From Centroberyx gerrardi (lineage: Eukaryota > Chordata > Actinopteri > Beryciformes > Berycidae): a stretch of 64,000 nt of DNA. The stretch lies in the NCBI RefSeq assembly GCF_048128805.1, contig NC_136006.1:2531235-2595234 (forward strand), in the 5' to 3' direction. Shown one piece after another: positions 11,584 to 21,710 of this stretch. Numbering within the stretch: position 1 is the stretch's first letter; every line of letters begins with the position of its first letter. The notes beneath the pieces were generated by a model that was not told where the DNA came from, ran no database searches, and saw nothing but the letters and a program-made list of their open reading frames with translations. A program made the position numbers and the translations under genes.

Positions 11584-11853
11584 ATCCACAGAGAAGGGGA
11601 CTGTCACATAAAAACTGACGACACTCAACACATTCAGTGCACTTCCTGAAGAATGTGTCTTCACAGCCGTCTCTGTCAGAGTGCATTTAAAAATCAGGTA
11701 TGTCTGAATGGAATAAACATAAATTGCTGGTACTTGTATTTACAAATGTTATTAACCATATTCAAAGTTGGCAGTTTTTTATGTGTCATGCATGACTCTC
11801 ATTCAGTGTTCATCCCTTTGATTTCAATACAGACATCCAAGAATTCTCCCTTC

Positions 11854-12786
11854 ATGGCAGATGGGTTAAATACAACATACCTAACTCTAGGAGGGTATGT
11901 AGACGTGCACAAGTATGGCTATTTTTATTTTGTGTTCATGCTTACAATCTTTATTTTCATTATCTGCAGCAATTCAGTAATTGTGTACCTAATCTGTGTT
12001 CACAGAAGCCTCCATGAGCCTATGTACATTTTCATAGCGGCTTTATTAATGAATTCTGTTCTTTTAAGCACAACTTTCTACCCCAAGCTTTTGATTGACT
12101 TCCTATCTGAAAAACAGATCATATCGTACCCATTCTGTATTTTTCAATCTTTTCTTTATTACTCTTTTGGTGGATCAGAATTCTTCTTGTTAACAGCCAT
12201 GGCATTTGATCGGTATGTATGCATCTGTAAACCACTGCAATACCCTACGATCATGAGAACAGCAACTCTCAAACTTATTCTGGTTTTAGCTTGGCTTTTA
12301 CCGGCTTGTGAACTGGCAGGCTCAGCCCTTTTGGCAACTAGACTAAAACTCTGCAAGTTTCTTTTGATTCAAAAAGTTAATTGTGATTTTTATTCAGTTG
12401 CAAAACTTACTTGTGGAGACACAACAGAGATTAATGTATATGGTTTGTTGATGTTGATAAATCTCATCTTTATACCTATGTTTTTCATACTGTTCACGTA
12501 CACAAAAATCCTGATCATTATTCTCAAAAGTTCAAAAAATGAAAAGAAAAAAGCTCTTCAGACATGTCTGCCCCATCTGCTGGCTTTAATCAACTTTTCC
12601 ATCTTGTGTGGATATGAAGCTATTAAAATCAGAGTTGAAACATCTATACCGCAGATGGCTAATTTCATTTTGTGTTTATTGTTGATTTCCTGTGGTTCTG
12701 TTTTTAACCCAATTATATATGGGCTGAAAATGAAACAAATTTCTAAACAAGTAAAGAGCCTGCTCTGCCAAGACAAAGTAAATTAA
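11854..12786 (+). CDS. Odorant receptor (teleost OR, MADG subfamily), copy 1
   Basis: A 310-residue seven-helix G-protein-coupled receptor of the fish odorant-receptor family, acting in the plasma membrane of olfactory neurons. Hallmarks are an N-glycosylation site N6-T-T, N40 in helix 1, EPMY 55-58 and C95 before helix 3. DRY-like MAFDRYVCIC spans 116-125, loop-2 cysteines are C167, C177 and C187, KALQTCLPH spans 233-241, and NPIIY spans 285-289. The frame is open upstream to 11653, but I start at the ATG at 11854. A consensus donor (CAG|GTATGT) and acceptor (TACAG) mark a 135-bp leader intron at 11698-11832, and copy 3 breaks the upstream frame without harming the gene. AATAAA follows at 12936. 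The copy is intact and slightly diverged from copies 3-5 (for example CGYEAIK at 252-258, KQISKQ). The ligand is unknown. Confidence 0.93.
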   Translation: MADGLNTTYLTLGGYVDVHKYGYFYFVFMLTIFIFIICSNSVIVYLICVHRSLHEPMYIFIAALLMNSVLLSTTFYPKLLIDFLSEKQIISYPFCIFQSFLYYSFGGSEFFLLTAMAFDRYVCICKPLQYPTIMRTATLKLILVLAWLLPACELAGSALLATRLKLCKFLLIQKVNCDFYSVAKLTCGDTTEINVYGLLMLINLIFIPMFFILFTYTKILIIILKSSKNEKKKALQTCLPHLLALINFSILCGYEAIKIRVETSIPQMANFILCLLLISCGSVFNPIIYGLKMKQISKQVKSLLCQDKVN

Positions 12787-12935
12787 TATACTAACTCAAG
12801 ATGTTACATTCTGACATTTTGTCAATGGTCATTGTGTATTGATATTTGTAATATGTCTCTTTTGGATGCATTTCATATAGAGATTTGTACTAGGTTCATC
12901 ACATGCAAGAAGTATTGACATCTCCAAGGAAAAAT

Positions 12936-12941
12936 AATAAA
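12936..12941 (+). terminator. Polyadenylation signal, receptor 1
   Basis: AATAAA 150 bp after the stop codon, in a block (aaaaataataaat) conserved after all five + strand receptors. Confidence 0.5.
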
Positions 12942-13471
12942 TCACTGCTTTACATCTATTTTTTCTCTTTTTTTAAAAATTCATTATGATATAATGCAAA
13001 TATTTTGCAGCATTTTTGGCTATTAGGTCATTAAACAAAGTATCACATTGCCTGTTTTTAAAATGCTGCTTTTATTCACCAAACTCATGGTTTAATTGTG
13101 CTCACAAGAGTGTACAACTAATAGGAGAATGTTAGTATTTTGCTTTTATTTAATGGTGTCATATTATTTTGGATTTTATTGGAGCAAGTGAGACACTATA
13201 TATAATTTCACCTCTTTTCATAATGCCTTAATGCTGACAATAACCATTTTTTTAAAAGTTGGTAAAATAGAGAGGCATTCTTTAAACAAAGCTATAAGCT
13301 ACCAGCTTTACACTTTATCAAATAAACTGTGCTTTAGGTAAATTGCACAGTTCAACAGATTTGTCTATAGATTATTAATTGAAAATATACTAAACTGAAT
13401 GTGGTCAAATGTTGGCCAGAAGGCAGGTTAAAGACACATTTTTGTTGATCTTATTAATCAAGCCAGAGAAA
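12942..13471. other. Unit 1 3' flank, no gene
   Basis: AT-rich DNA that aligns with the same flank in the other units. Shared landmarks are gaatgttagtattttgctttt and aagctataagctaccagctt. Unit 1 lacks about 300 bp present at 20100-20400 in unit 2. Confidence 0.6.
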
Positions 13472-14453
13472 TTATCATCATATATGAACGGAGTATGTCA
13501 GTGGCTTTACCAAAATAAGCTCACTTTGAACCTGAAAAAGACAGTCTCCATGTGCTTTTCCATCAAAAAAACCCAAAACACTACAATCAGAAAAACTCAG
13601 AGTAACAATACAGCAAGAAGAAATTGAGATGGTAAATGAATTTACATTTTTATGTATAGTTCTAGACTCCAAACTCAAATTTGACAAACATGTCAAAAAG
13701 ATTTCCAAGACAGTAAAAAGCAATCTAAATTGCTTCAAACTAATTAGACACCATATACCAATCAAAGCAGCACAGCTGTATATGCATGCAATGATTTTTT
13801 CACGTGTCTTATTGTGTTACAGTGTGGAGCCAAGCCTCTTTGTCTACAATTAAGTCTATTGCATCTTTGTATAACCAAGCCTTAAAAATAATGGATAAAA
13901 AAAGCCATGAGATGGCATCACTGTGGCATTATACTGAAGCAGTATAATTTGCTCAGTTTTGATAATTTCATAAAATTTTTGTACCTCAAACTGGTTTTTA
14001 AATGTTTACAAAATTTAGCACCAAATATTCTATGCAAGTTTATCAGCAGGCAAAATAGTAGTAGGATCACATGCCGTAAGACGTTTGGGCAGTCAGCTTG
14101 GAACACTCTCAAATGTGGAACACAAAACCAACTGAAATAAAATTAACCCAAGATATTAAGGTTTTTAATAAAAAATGTTACAGGCTGGCTGAAGCAAAAT
14201 CAGAGCTGTATGCATCTGTAATTATTTCATGATTTGACTTTTCTCTTTTTTTTCTCTCCTGTATTTAAATAATGTTCTATAATTGTATGTAACCTTGATA
14301 CTTTCCCCTTAATAAAAGAAACTAGCAATCGCTATAATCTCTGTATGCGGAACATCAGTTGCATCAACTTGTTTGTAACGAGTTGAGGTGGTACTATGTT
14401 AATTTGCATTGTCCCTATCAAATAAACTATATATATATAAAAAAAAAAAAAAA
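13472..14453 (+). mobile_element. LINE fragment inserted in unit 1 only
   Basis: This is the C-terminal part of a non-LTR retrotransposon reverse transcriptase. Visible stretches are NKLTLNLKKTVSMCFSIKKT (about 13520-13570), VNEFTFLCIVLDSKLKFDKH (about 13629-13690), NLNCFKLIRHHIPIKAAQLY, and a downstream part with FLYLKLVFKCLQNLAPNILC (about 13975-14040). The parts lie in different frames: there is a frameshift near 13610-13630 and stops after about 13850. It ends in an A-rich tail (about 14438-14453). The left junction is where unit 1 departs from the other units (after ccagagaaa). About a dozen bases of target present in other units (agcccatggga) are missing, and no target duplication is visible. 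The clade is not assigned. Confidence 0.75.
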
Positions 14454-15930
14454 TTGCCATTGCATTCATGGTGTGATAGGTAGGCTCCCTCCTGATGGTC
14501 TGAGGTCTGCCTTGGATGGGAGTAGCCCCTGTCCCCCTGTACATGTGATAAGATAAAAAAACAAAAAACAAAAAAAAAATCTAATACAAGGACACCCAAA
14601 ATCATAATCAAGAAACCCAAATCATCATCTGGTCTGCATTGTGGTACATAGCTCTGGGTTGGAGGCTGGTCCCCTGTTGTGTCTCACCGCTCCTGCGACA
14701 ATAACACAAAGTGGATTCTGTGGCAACAGCACAAATTGGACACGGCGTTTTCAGCTACAGGCTGACTAACGGTTAAGTTAATGCAACTAAAACAGCTTTG
14801 GTTAAGGTTAGGATTAATGTTATGGTTAAGTTTAGGCAAGTAAGACAACTTTGGTTAAGGTTTGGATCATGGTTATGGTTAGGCAGCTAAAACAACTTGG
14901 TTGAGATTAGAGAAAGGCTTTGGTCATGGTTAAATAAGAAAAACCTTCATTAAAAATATAAATTTGACTCACAAACTTTCCACCATTCTACCTCAATGTA
15001 AGACTACATCCTGTTTATAATTGTGCCTCCTTCACGTAATGTTTCTTGTTGGGAACACAGAACATTTTACGTGCCACCAACACTTAATTTTTTATTTATT
15101 AACAAGTCGTGTTCATTTAATATATTTCTATGAGATCAGGTTGGCCCAGCCCTAACACTAACGTCCCTGCCTCTATCCCCGTATCCCCTCAATTCCATAT
15201 AACACGCACATACAAACCAAGGGCATAGGAAGCAGGAAGGACACAGGGGACATTTCCCCTACAATACTGAAGAGGAATAAATTGCACCGTTTGATGTACA
15301 CTTCAGTCTCCATTCTGCACAGTGTAATACATGCAGCGTTTATAGTTAAAAATGGCACATTTTGTGGCATTTTTCATTGTAATTATACATCAAACATTAA
15401 TATGGGTTCTCACTTATTGAATATGATGATTAAATACAAAGTAATTGGTTTAAAATGGTATTTCTACCTATTTTCAAATCTCACGCTTTTATTTTGAAGG
15501 CTAAATAGCCAAACCGGAAGTCTTGTTTCTGCTAATTCGAGCTAGTCTTTCCTAACGAGGCGTGCGCGCAAACGTGACATCAACAGCTAGAGTGGCGATT
15601 TCAGCTAAATAATAGTGTAAATATCGGCCTTTTCAAGTCACTCTGGGATTTGTTGGCTTCAAGAGACTTTGGAGTATGTTGTATGAGCTGCATGGAGCCA
15701 TTTTATGGTTATTTTCCATTATTTTTTGAAGACTAAATACAGGTCTCCAGCAACTTCAGTTGTTTTGGAGAAAGCTGCAATGTACTTCTTCCGGGGATCT
15801 CCGGAACTGTTGTATGGACTAACAAACTTTACCTGATTTTCTACTGGCATGGGAGTGAGTAGTTATGACTGAATTTCCTTTTTTTCGGTGAACTATTCCT
15901 TTAACGTTAGTCTTCCAAGCTAACGGAACC
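14454..15930. other. Unit 1 spacer: repeats, no gene
   Basis: Contains, in order, a unit-wide block also seen at 20470, 27240, 34190 and 41070. A degenerate ggttaaggttagg / ggcaactaaaacaactt repeat follows (about 14766-14940). A stretch present only in unit 1 (about 15280-15905) ends in ggtgaactattcctttaa, a terminus of a widespread fish repeat. No coding sequence is supported. Confidence 0.6.
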
Positions 15931-17155
15931 TTAGGTTACCTGTGTAACCCTGGTTCTCTGAGTAGCATGAGTGAGATGTCTCACTATGGGATACGCCCTC
16001 ATGCAAATCTTCAGAAAGACTTATTCCACTACGCCAGCCCTGACTGGCTCGCAGTCGTGACGCATGCGTCAGGACCCTCCTATATATAGGGCTGACACTG
16101 CGTCACCCGTCATTCAAGAACGGGGACATTTAGCTGGAGTGCTAAACGGTGGCTAATACCTGGAGTGATAAGAGCCAAAGCTAACCCAGGTGGAGCAGGA
16201 TGGTGAGGTAGCCGGTCAAGCGAGCCGCCGGAATTAGCTGTGTGGAAAGCCTGGAGGAGTTAACCACAGCAAACATCCCTATTGTTTGGAGACAGACTTG
16301 TACTAAATTCCCACTCTTTTGAGCTGTTTGCTAGCTTAAATTAGTTAATGCACGAGCTAGTGCTCCCCCTCCCTTTCTGTGTTGGTTGCCTAGCAACGGG
16401 AGATTTGTTTATGCTCCGTTTTATGCCTCCAAAGTATGCGTGAGTGAAACGTGAGTTGTCCGTTCTTTTGCATTATATGGAGGGGATATTTATGTTATCA
16501 CTCAGGGATTAATGTTAGATTAATGTTACTTTTATGAGGATATCTCTCCTTTTTATATTGCTGGGAAGTTTGCCTCAGATTTATCATTGCGCACCATTAG
16601 CATGTTTAGCTAATTTACTGATGTTTAGCTTACGTGGTTAGCCTAGCTGGCATCATTGTTAGATTGCATGTGCAGTAGGTTACTTATACTGTATATTCTT
16701 TCTCATTTCTTCCTTAAGGAAAACCATACTTACTTACTTACATCCATTCAGTGTATGTATCCATTCCATACTGAAGAGCTAGATAAAGGTTGAACTGTCT
16801 CCTGCCTCCTGTCTGCTTCTTGCCGGAGCTCCGTACGGTGGATGAACATTCTAACTAGCCCCCCACAATCCGAGAATACACTCTATTCTGAATACAGACT
16901 AGAGCAAACGTTTTGCGCTCTGTGTACAGTTTAGCTAGTTAGCCGTAGCAACGGGTGAGACACAAGCTTCTGAAGCGAGGTGACAGAATTACAAGTGACG
17001 CAGCATCAGCCCTATATATAGGAGGAGGGTCCTGACGAATGCATCACGACTGCCAGCCACTCAGGGCTGGCTTAGTGAAATAAATGCTTTTGAAGATACG
17101 CATGGGGATGTATCCCATAGTGAGACATCAAAACGAATGCTATAGAAGAGAACAA
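15931..17155 (-). mobile_element. DIRS-type retroelement fossil, unit 1 (terminal repeats, no gag part recognised)
   Basis: The ends are inverted copies of one another. The left end is about 15931-16122 (ggttctctgagtagcatgag, gagatgtctcactatggg, cctatatataggg). The right end is about 16990-17155, the same motifs on the opposite strand. Inverted termini with a TATA-like core fit DIRS1-type (tyrosine-recombinase) retroelements. I recognise no protein part between them. It looks broken or non-autonomous. The right flank matches that of units 2-4, so all four copies descend from one insertion older than the array. Confidence 0.65.
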
Positions 17156-18308
17156 AGCTCCCTCACACTTCGTATCATTCACATTAGCATTACCAGTTTA
17201 TTTATCCTCATGGTCACAACGCAATAAGAATCAGTACTGTAGTGATGTGTAACTGTTGCCACAGGCTACCGTAGGCACATGTGGATGACGTGGATAAATA
17301 TCATCCAGTTGTGTGGTGCTGAGCTGACTATCACTACTGGTCAGATGGACACTGCTGTGCTAGCTTGGATTGACACTCGACTTGGCTGATAGTTTCGTGA
17401 TCAGATGCCTAAGCTACAGTTAAACACTTCATTGTTCCCCAACACAAAATGGCTTTTCAAAGGCTTATAAATAAAATGTCTCTTGTGTCGGCCAGTTAGC
17501 TACATAATGAAGTATATTCTTGTCAGGTTCAGACTCTCATTCAACTCTTTTTATTTAACTTGAGACAGTTTCCCTTAAATGTAAGAAAATGTGTTTTAAA
17601 AAGTAGATTTTGAATATGTACCTCTATGTTTTCCCAATGTATAGGCCATGGCATGAAGATTTTTGTTACTACAGCTATGATGTAAAATGGAAAAATATCA
17701 GCCTTCTAAGAGAAGAAGACAAGTAAGATAATTTGCTTCTTTAAATATGTTAGGCTTAAAGTTACGTTTCCATATCTAACACAGACAGAAGTAGTTTATT
17801 ATTATGTTGTAATTATGAGTTTGTGAATTATGTAGAATGATTTTTTAACTGTATTTAATCTGGTTTCTTTTACAGTAATGAGACAAATGACGAGTGATGA
17901 GCACATACTGTATATCATATATAGCCTTTAAAGTCTTATATATTCATTGGTAACTCAATCTCTCTGTTGATCTTTTGCACAACCTGAACTGTTAGTGGCG
18001 ATGTATTGCCTTTTTATTGTTATATTTTTATTCATCATACAATTTGATGAGCATCTGCTGCTCTGTGGCCTTGAACATCAAGTCTCTCTTATTTACATTG
18101 TTAATCGAAGTGTTCCATGGTTGACATCTCGGCCTGTGTTTTAAAGCTGTGAACACACACTAATCTTGATAACACAGACTTGAGTTGAACTGATTACATT
18201 AGCTGGAAGATTGGCTTTGTGGAACTGTGTCATCCCTGATAAGTTTGTTAGGTTAACTCAAGCCAGGCTTTTCTTGGCCTCCTTTGTGGAATGGGCCCCA
18301 GGTGGAGG
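17156..18308. other. Spacer between unit 1 fossil and receptor 2; donor of a later insertion
   Basis: No gene. Positions 17569-17678 are the apparent source of the 110-bp insertions in units 3 and 4. From 17766 onward the sequence (tttccatatctaacacagac ...) is shared by units 2-5 and leads into the receptor promoter. Confidence 0.6.
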
Positions 18309-18315
18309 TATAAAG
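18309..18315 (+). promoter_or_regulatory. TATA box, receptor 2
   Basis: TATAAAG in the conserved pre-receptor block, directly after gggccccaggtggagg. Confidence 0.65.
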
Positions 18316-18579
18316 ATCCACAGAGAAGAAGACTGTCACATAAAAACTGACGACACTCAACACATTCAGTGCACTTCCTGAAGAATGTGTCTTCACAGCC
18401 GTCAGAGTGCATTTAAAAATCAGGTAAGTCTGAATGGAATAAACACAAATTGCTGGTACTTGTATTTACAAATATTATTAACCATATTCAAAGTTGACAG
18501 TTTTTTATGTGTCATGCATGATTCTCATTCAGTGTTCATCCCTTTGATTTCAGTACAGACATCCAAGAATTCTCCCTTC

Positions 18580-19512
18580 ATGGCTGATGGGTTAAATACA
18601 ACATACCTAACTCTAGGAGGGTATGTAGACGTGCACAAGTATGGCTATATTTATTTTGTGTTCATGCTTACAATCTTTATTTTCATTATCTGCAGCAATT
18701 CAGTAATTGTGTACCTAATCTGTGTTCACAGAAGCCTCCATGAGCCTATGTACATTTTCATTGCGGCTTTATTAATGAATTCTGTTCTTTTCAGCACAAC
18801 TTTCTACCCAAAGCTTTTGATTGACTTCCTGTCTGAAAAACAGATCATATCGTACCCATTCTGTATTTTTCAATCTTTTCTTTATTACTCTTTTGGTGGA
18901 TCAGAATTCCTCTTGTTAACAGCCATGTCATTTGATAGGTATGTATGCATCTGTAAACCACTGCAATACCCTACGATCATGAGAACAGCAACTCTCAAAC
19001 TTATTCTGGTTTTAGCTTGGCTTTTACCGGCTTGTGAACTGGTAGGCTCAGCCCTTTTGGCAACTAGACTAAAACTCTGCAAGTTTCTTTTGAGTAAAAG
19101 ATTTTATTGTGATTTTTATTCAGTTGCGAAACTTACTTGTGGAGACACAAAAGTGATTCAAGTATATGGGTTTTTTGTGTTGATAAATCTCATCTTTATA
19201 CCTATATTTTTCATACTGTTCACCTACACAAAAATCCTGATCATTATTCTCAAAAGTTCAAAAAATGAAAAGAAAAAAGCTCTTCAGACATGTCTGCCCC
19301 ATCTGCTGGCTTTAATCAACTTTTCCATCTTGTCTGGATTTGATATTATCAAAGTCAGAGTTGAAACATCTATACCGCAGATGACTAATTTAATTTTGAA
19401 TTTCTTGTTGATTTCTTGTTCTTTTGTTTTTAACCCAATTATATATGGCCTGAAAATGAAAGAAATTTCTAAACAGATAAAGAGCCTGCTCTGCCAAGAC
19501 AAAGTAAATTAA
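18580..19512 (+). CDS. Odorant receptor (teleost OR, MADG subfamily), copy 2
   Basis: Intact, 310 residues, with the same seven-helix motifs as copy 1 (MSFDRYVCIC in place of MAFDRY; NPIIY 285-289). The start at 18580 is supported by a leader intron 18424-18558 (135 bp; CAG|GTAAGT donor, GTACAG acceptor). This is the most divergent copy. Residues 172-176 read SKRFY where the other copies have IQKVN. Residues 191-200 read KVIQVYGFFV where others have TEINVYGLLM or close variants. Helices 6-7 also differ (FDIIKVRV, MTNLILNFLLISCSFVF). The changes cluster in extracellular loop 2, helix 5 and helices 6-7, which form the ligand pocket in this family. A shift in ligand range is plausible but is inference. 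AATAAA lies at 19653. Confidence 0.93.
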   Translation: MADGLNTTYLTLGGYVDVHKYGYIYFVFMLTIFIFIICSNSVIVYLICVHRSLHEPMYIFIAALLMNSVLFSTTFYPKLLIDFLSEKQIISYPFCIFQSFLYYSFGGSEFLLLTAMSFDRYVCICKPLQYPTIMRTATLKLILVLAWLLPACELVGSALLATRLKLCKFLLSKRFYCDFYSVAKLTCGDTKVIQVYGFFVLINLIFIPIFFILFTYTKILIIILKSSKNEKKKALQTCLPHLLALINFSILSGFDIIKVRVETSIPQMTNLILNFLLISCSFVFNPIIYGLKMKEISKQIKSLLCQDKVN

Positions 19513-19652
19513 TATACTAACTCAAGATGTTACATTCTTTCAATGTTCATTGTGTATTGACAGATGTAATATGTCTGTTTTGGATGTATTTCATATAGAG
19601 ATTTGGACTAGGTTCATTACATGCAAGAAGTATTCTTTCTACAAGAAAAAAT

Positions 19653-19658
19653 AATAAA
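19653..19658 (+). terminator. Polyadenylation signal, receptor 2
   Basis: AATAAA 141 bp after the stop codon, in the conserved 3' block. Confidence 0.5.
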
Positions 19659-21710
19659 TCACCTCTTTACATCTATTTTTTTTTTTTTTTAATTCATTAT
19701 AATATAATGCAAATATTGTATGGCATTTTTGTCTATTAGGTCATTAAACAAAGTATCACATTGCCTGTTTTTAAAATGCTGCTTTTGTTCACCAAACAAT
19801 GATGGTTTAATTGTGCCCACAAGAGTGTACAACTAAGAGAATGTTAATATTTTGCTTTTATTTAATGGTGTCATTATTTTTGATTTTACTGGAGCAAGTG
19901 AGACACTATATATAGATTCACCTCTTTTCATAATGCCTTCATGCTGATAACAAACATTTTTTAAAAATTGGTAAAGTGGCATTCTATGAACAAAGCTATA
20001 AGCTACCAGCTTTATACGTTATCAAATAAACTGTGCTTTAGGTAAATTGCACAGTATAGATTATTAATCAAAACTGAATGTGGTCAAATGTTGGCCAGAA
20101 ATCACACATCATCTTTGACTTCTTTCACATAAAGATACACATGGAAAGAGAGACCATAGATGAGGTAGTCAAGAAATGGAATGAGACAGGATTTAAAACC
20201 AGGTCCTCATTATACTATTACTCTTAGTATTACTAGGACTACCAATACTGTTATCAATAAAAATAAGCTAACCCTTGCTTTTACAGTCACCCTAAATACT
20301 AGGTATTTACCAGGTAAATACATGGAGGTTACCAAGTGCAACTGAAACTAAGATGATGATTTTGAAGGAACGGCAAAACAAAGTTGCGAGTGAATTAAGG
20401 AAGGTTAAAGCTACATTTTTGTTGATCTTATTAATTAAGCCAGAGAAATAGCCCATGGGAAATTGCCATGGCATTCATGGTGTGATAGGTAGGCTCCCTT
20501 CTGAGGGTCTGAGGTCTGCCTTGGATGGGAGCAGCCTCTTGTCCCCCTGTATATGAGATAATACAAAAAAAAAAATCCAATACAAGGAAACCCAAAATCA
20601 CAATCAAGAAACCCAAATCATCATCTGGTCTGCATTGTGGTACATAGCTCTGGGTTGGAGGCTGGTCCCCTGTTGTGTCTCACCGCTCCTGCGACAATAA
20701 CACAAATTGGATTCTGTGGCAACAGCACAAATTGGACACGGCGTTTTCAGCTACAGGCTGACTAATGGTTAAGTTAAGGCAACTAAAACATCTTTGGTTA
20801 AGGTTAGGATTAATGTTATGGTTAAGTTTAGGCAAGTAAAACAACTTTGGTTAAGGTTTGGCTCAAGGTTATGGTTAGGCAACTAAAACAACTTGGTTAA
20901 GATTTGGGAAAGGCTTTGGTTATGGTTAAATAAGAAAAACCTTCGCTCCAAATACAAATTTGACTCCCAAATTTTCCACCGTTCTACTTCAGTGTGATAC
21001 TACTACCTGTTTATAGTTGTGCCTCCTTCACATAACCGTTTCATGTTGGGAACACAGAATCTTAACATTTTAACCACCAAGTCGTGTTCATTTCATATAT
21101 TTCTGTGAGATCAGGTTGGCCCAGCCCTAACACCAACCTCCCCTCCTCTATCCTCTTATCCCCTCAATTCCATATAGCACTCACATACAAACCAAGGGCA
21201 TAGGAAGCAGGAGGGACACAGGGGACATGTCCCCTACAATACTGAAGAGGAATAAATTGTCCCCCGCAAAACCCCTGGACATTTCACCCCACGAATCAAG
21301 TCACAGGCCGTTGATTCTTAATGGTACTTTTATTGTGAAATAGATTTCACCACAACAAAGTAAGAGCGCTTACTTCTTTTCACATGGGTGTAATTTAGCA
21401 TGCTAGTGGACCAAGGACCAGCGTAAAGTACCGTTGGTCAAGGGATAATGAATAGGTTACGGCCACCACCATGCAAAACGAGGAAAAACACTGATATGCA
21501 TGTTTTTTTAGAGGAGTGCAGAAAGTAAGTAGCATTCAAGCAAGTGCCAGTGCCCAACCAGCTGTACTGTCCATCTCTGTCCACACTTGTTTTTAGCACT
21601 AATGTTACCTTACAGTGGCTAGCAACATCACCCGTGTATGCAGGAATATGCATACGAATATGTTTGTAAAATAGCCATGGTTAACGTTAGCCTTTCTAGC
21701 TAACAGAACT
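19659..21710. other. Unit 2 spacer, no gene
   Basis: Aligns with the spacers of units 3-5. Includes a T-run near 19680, the aaggtaaagc/catggcattcatggtg block (about 20440-20500), the ggttaaggttagg-type repeat (about 20765-20935), and a block with gaagcaggagggacacaggg (about 21205). The 5' end of the fossil follows. No coding region. Confidence 0.6.

Noticed and set aside
11653-11853. N-terminal extension of the receptor frame (also at 18385, 32108, 39007)
   Set aside because: It spans a good splice donor and acceptor, is disrupted in copy 3 without harm to the gene, and does not resemble a receptor N-terminus.
12159-12776. Antisense open frames of 65 and 72 codons inside every + strand receptor
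   Set aside because: They repeat only because the sense genes are duplicated. They are shadows of conserved receptor codons with no independent support.
14766-14940. ggttaaggttagg stretches (also in other units and at 46985) as telomere remnants
   Set aside because: They are degenerate, embedded in a 'ggcaactaaaacaactt' repeat and present in all units. They belong to a dispersed fish repeat, unlike the exact TTAGGG run at 35977.
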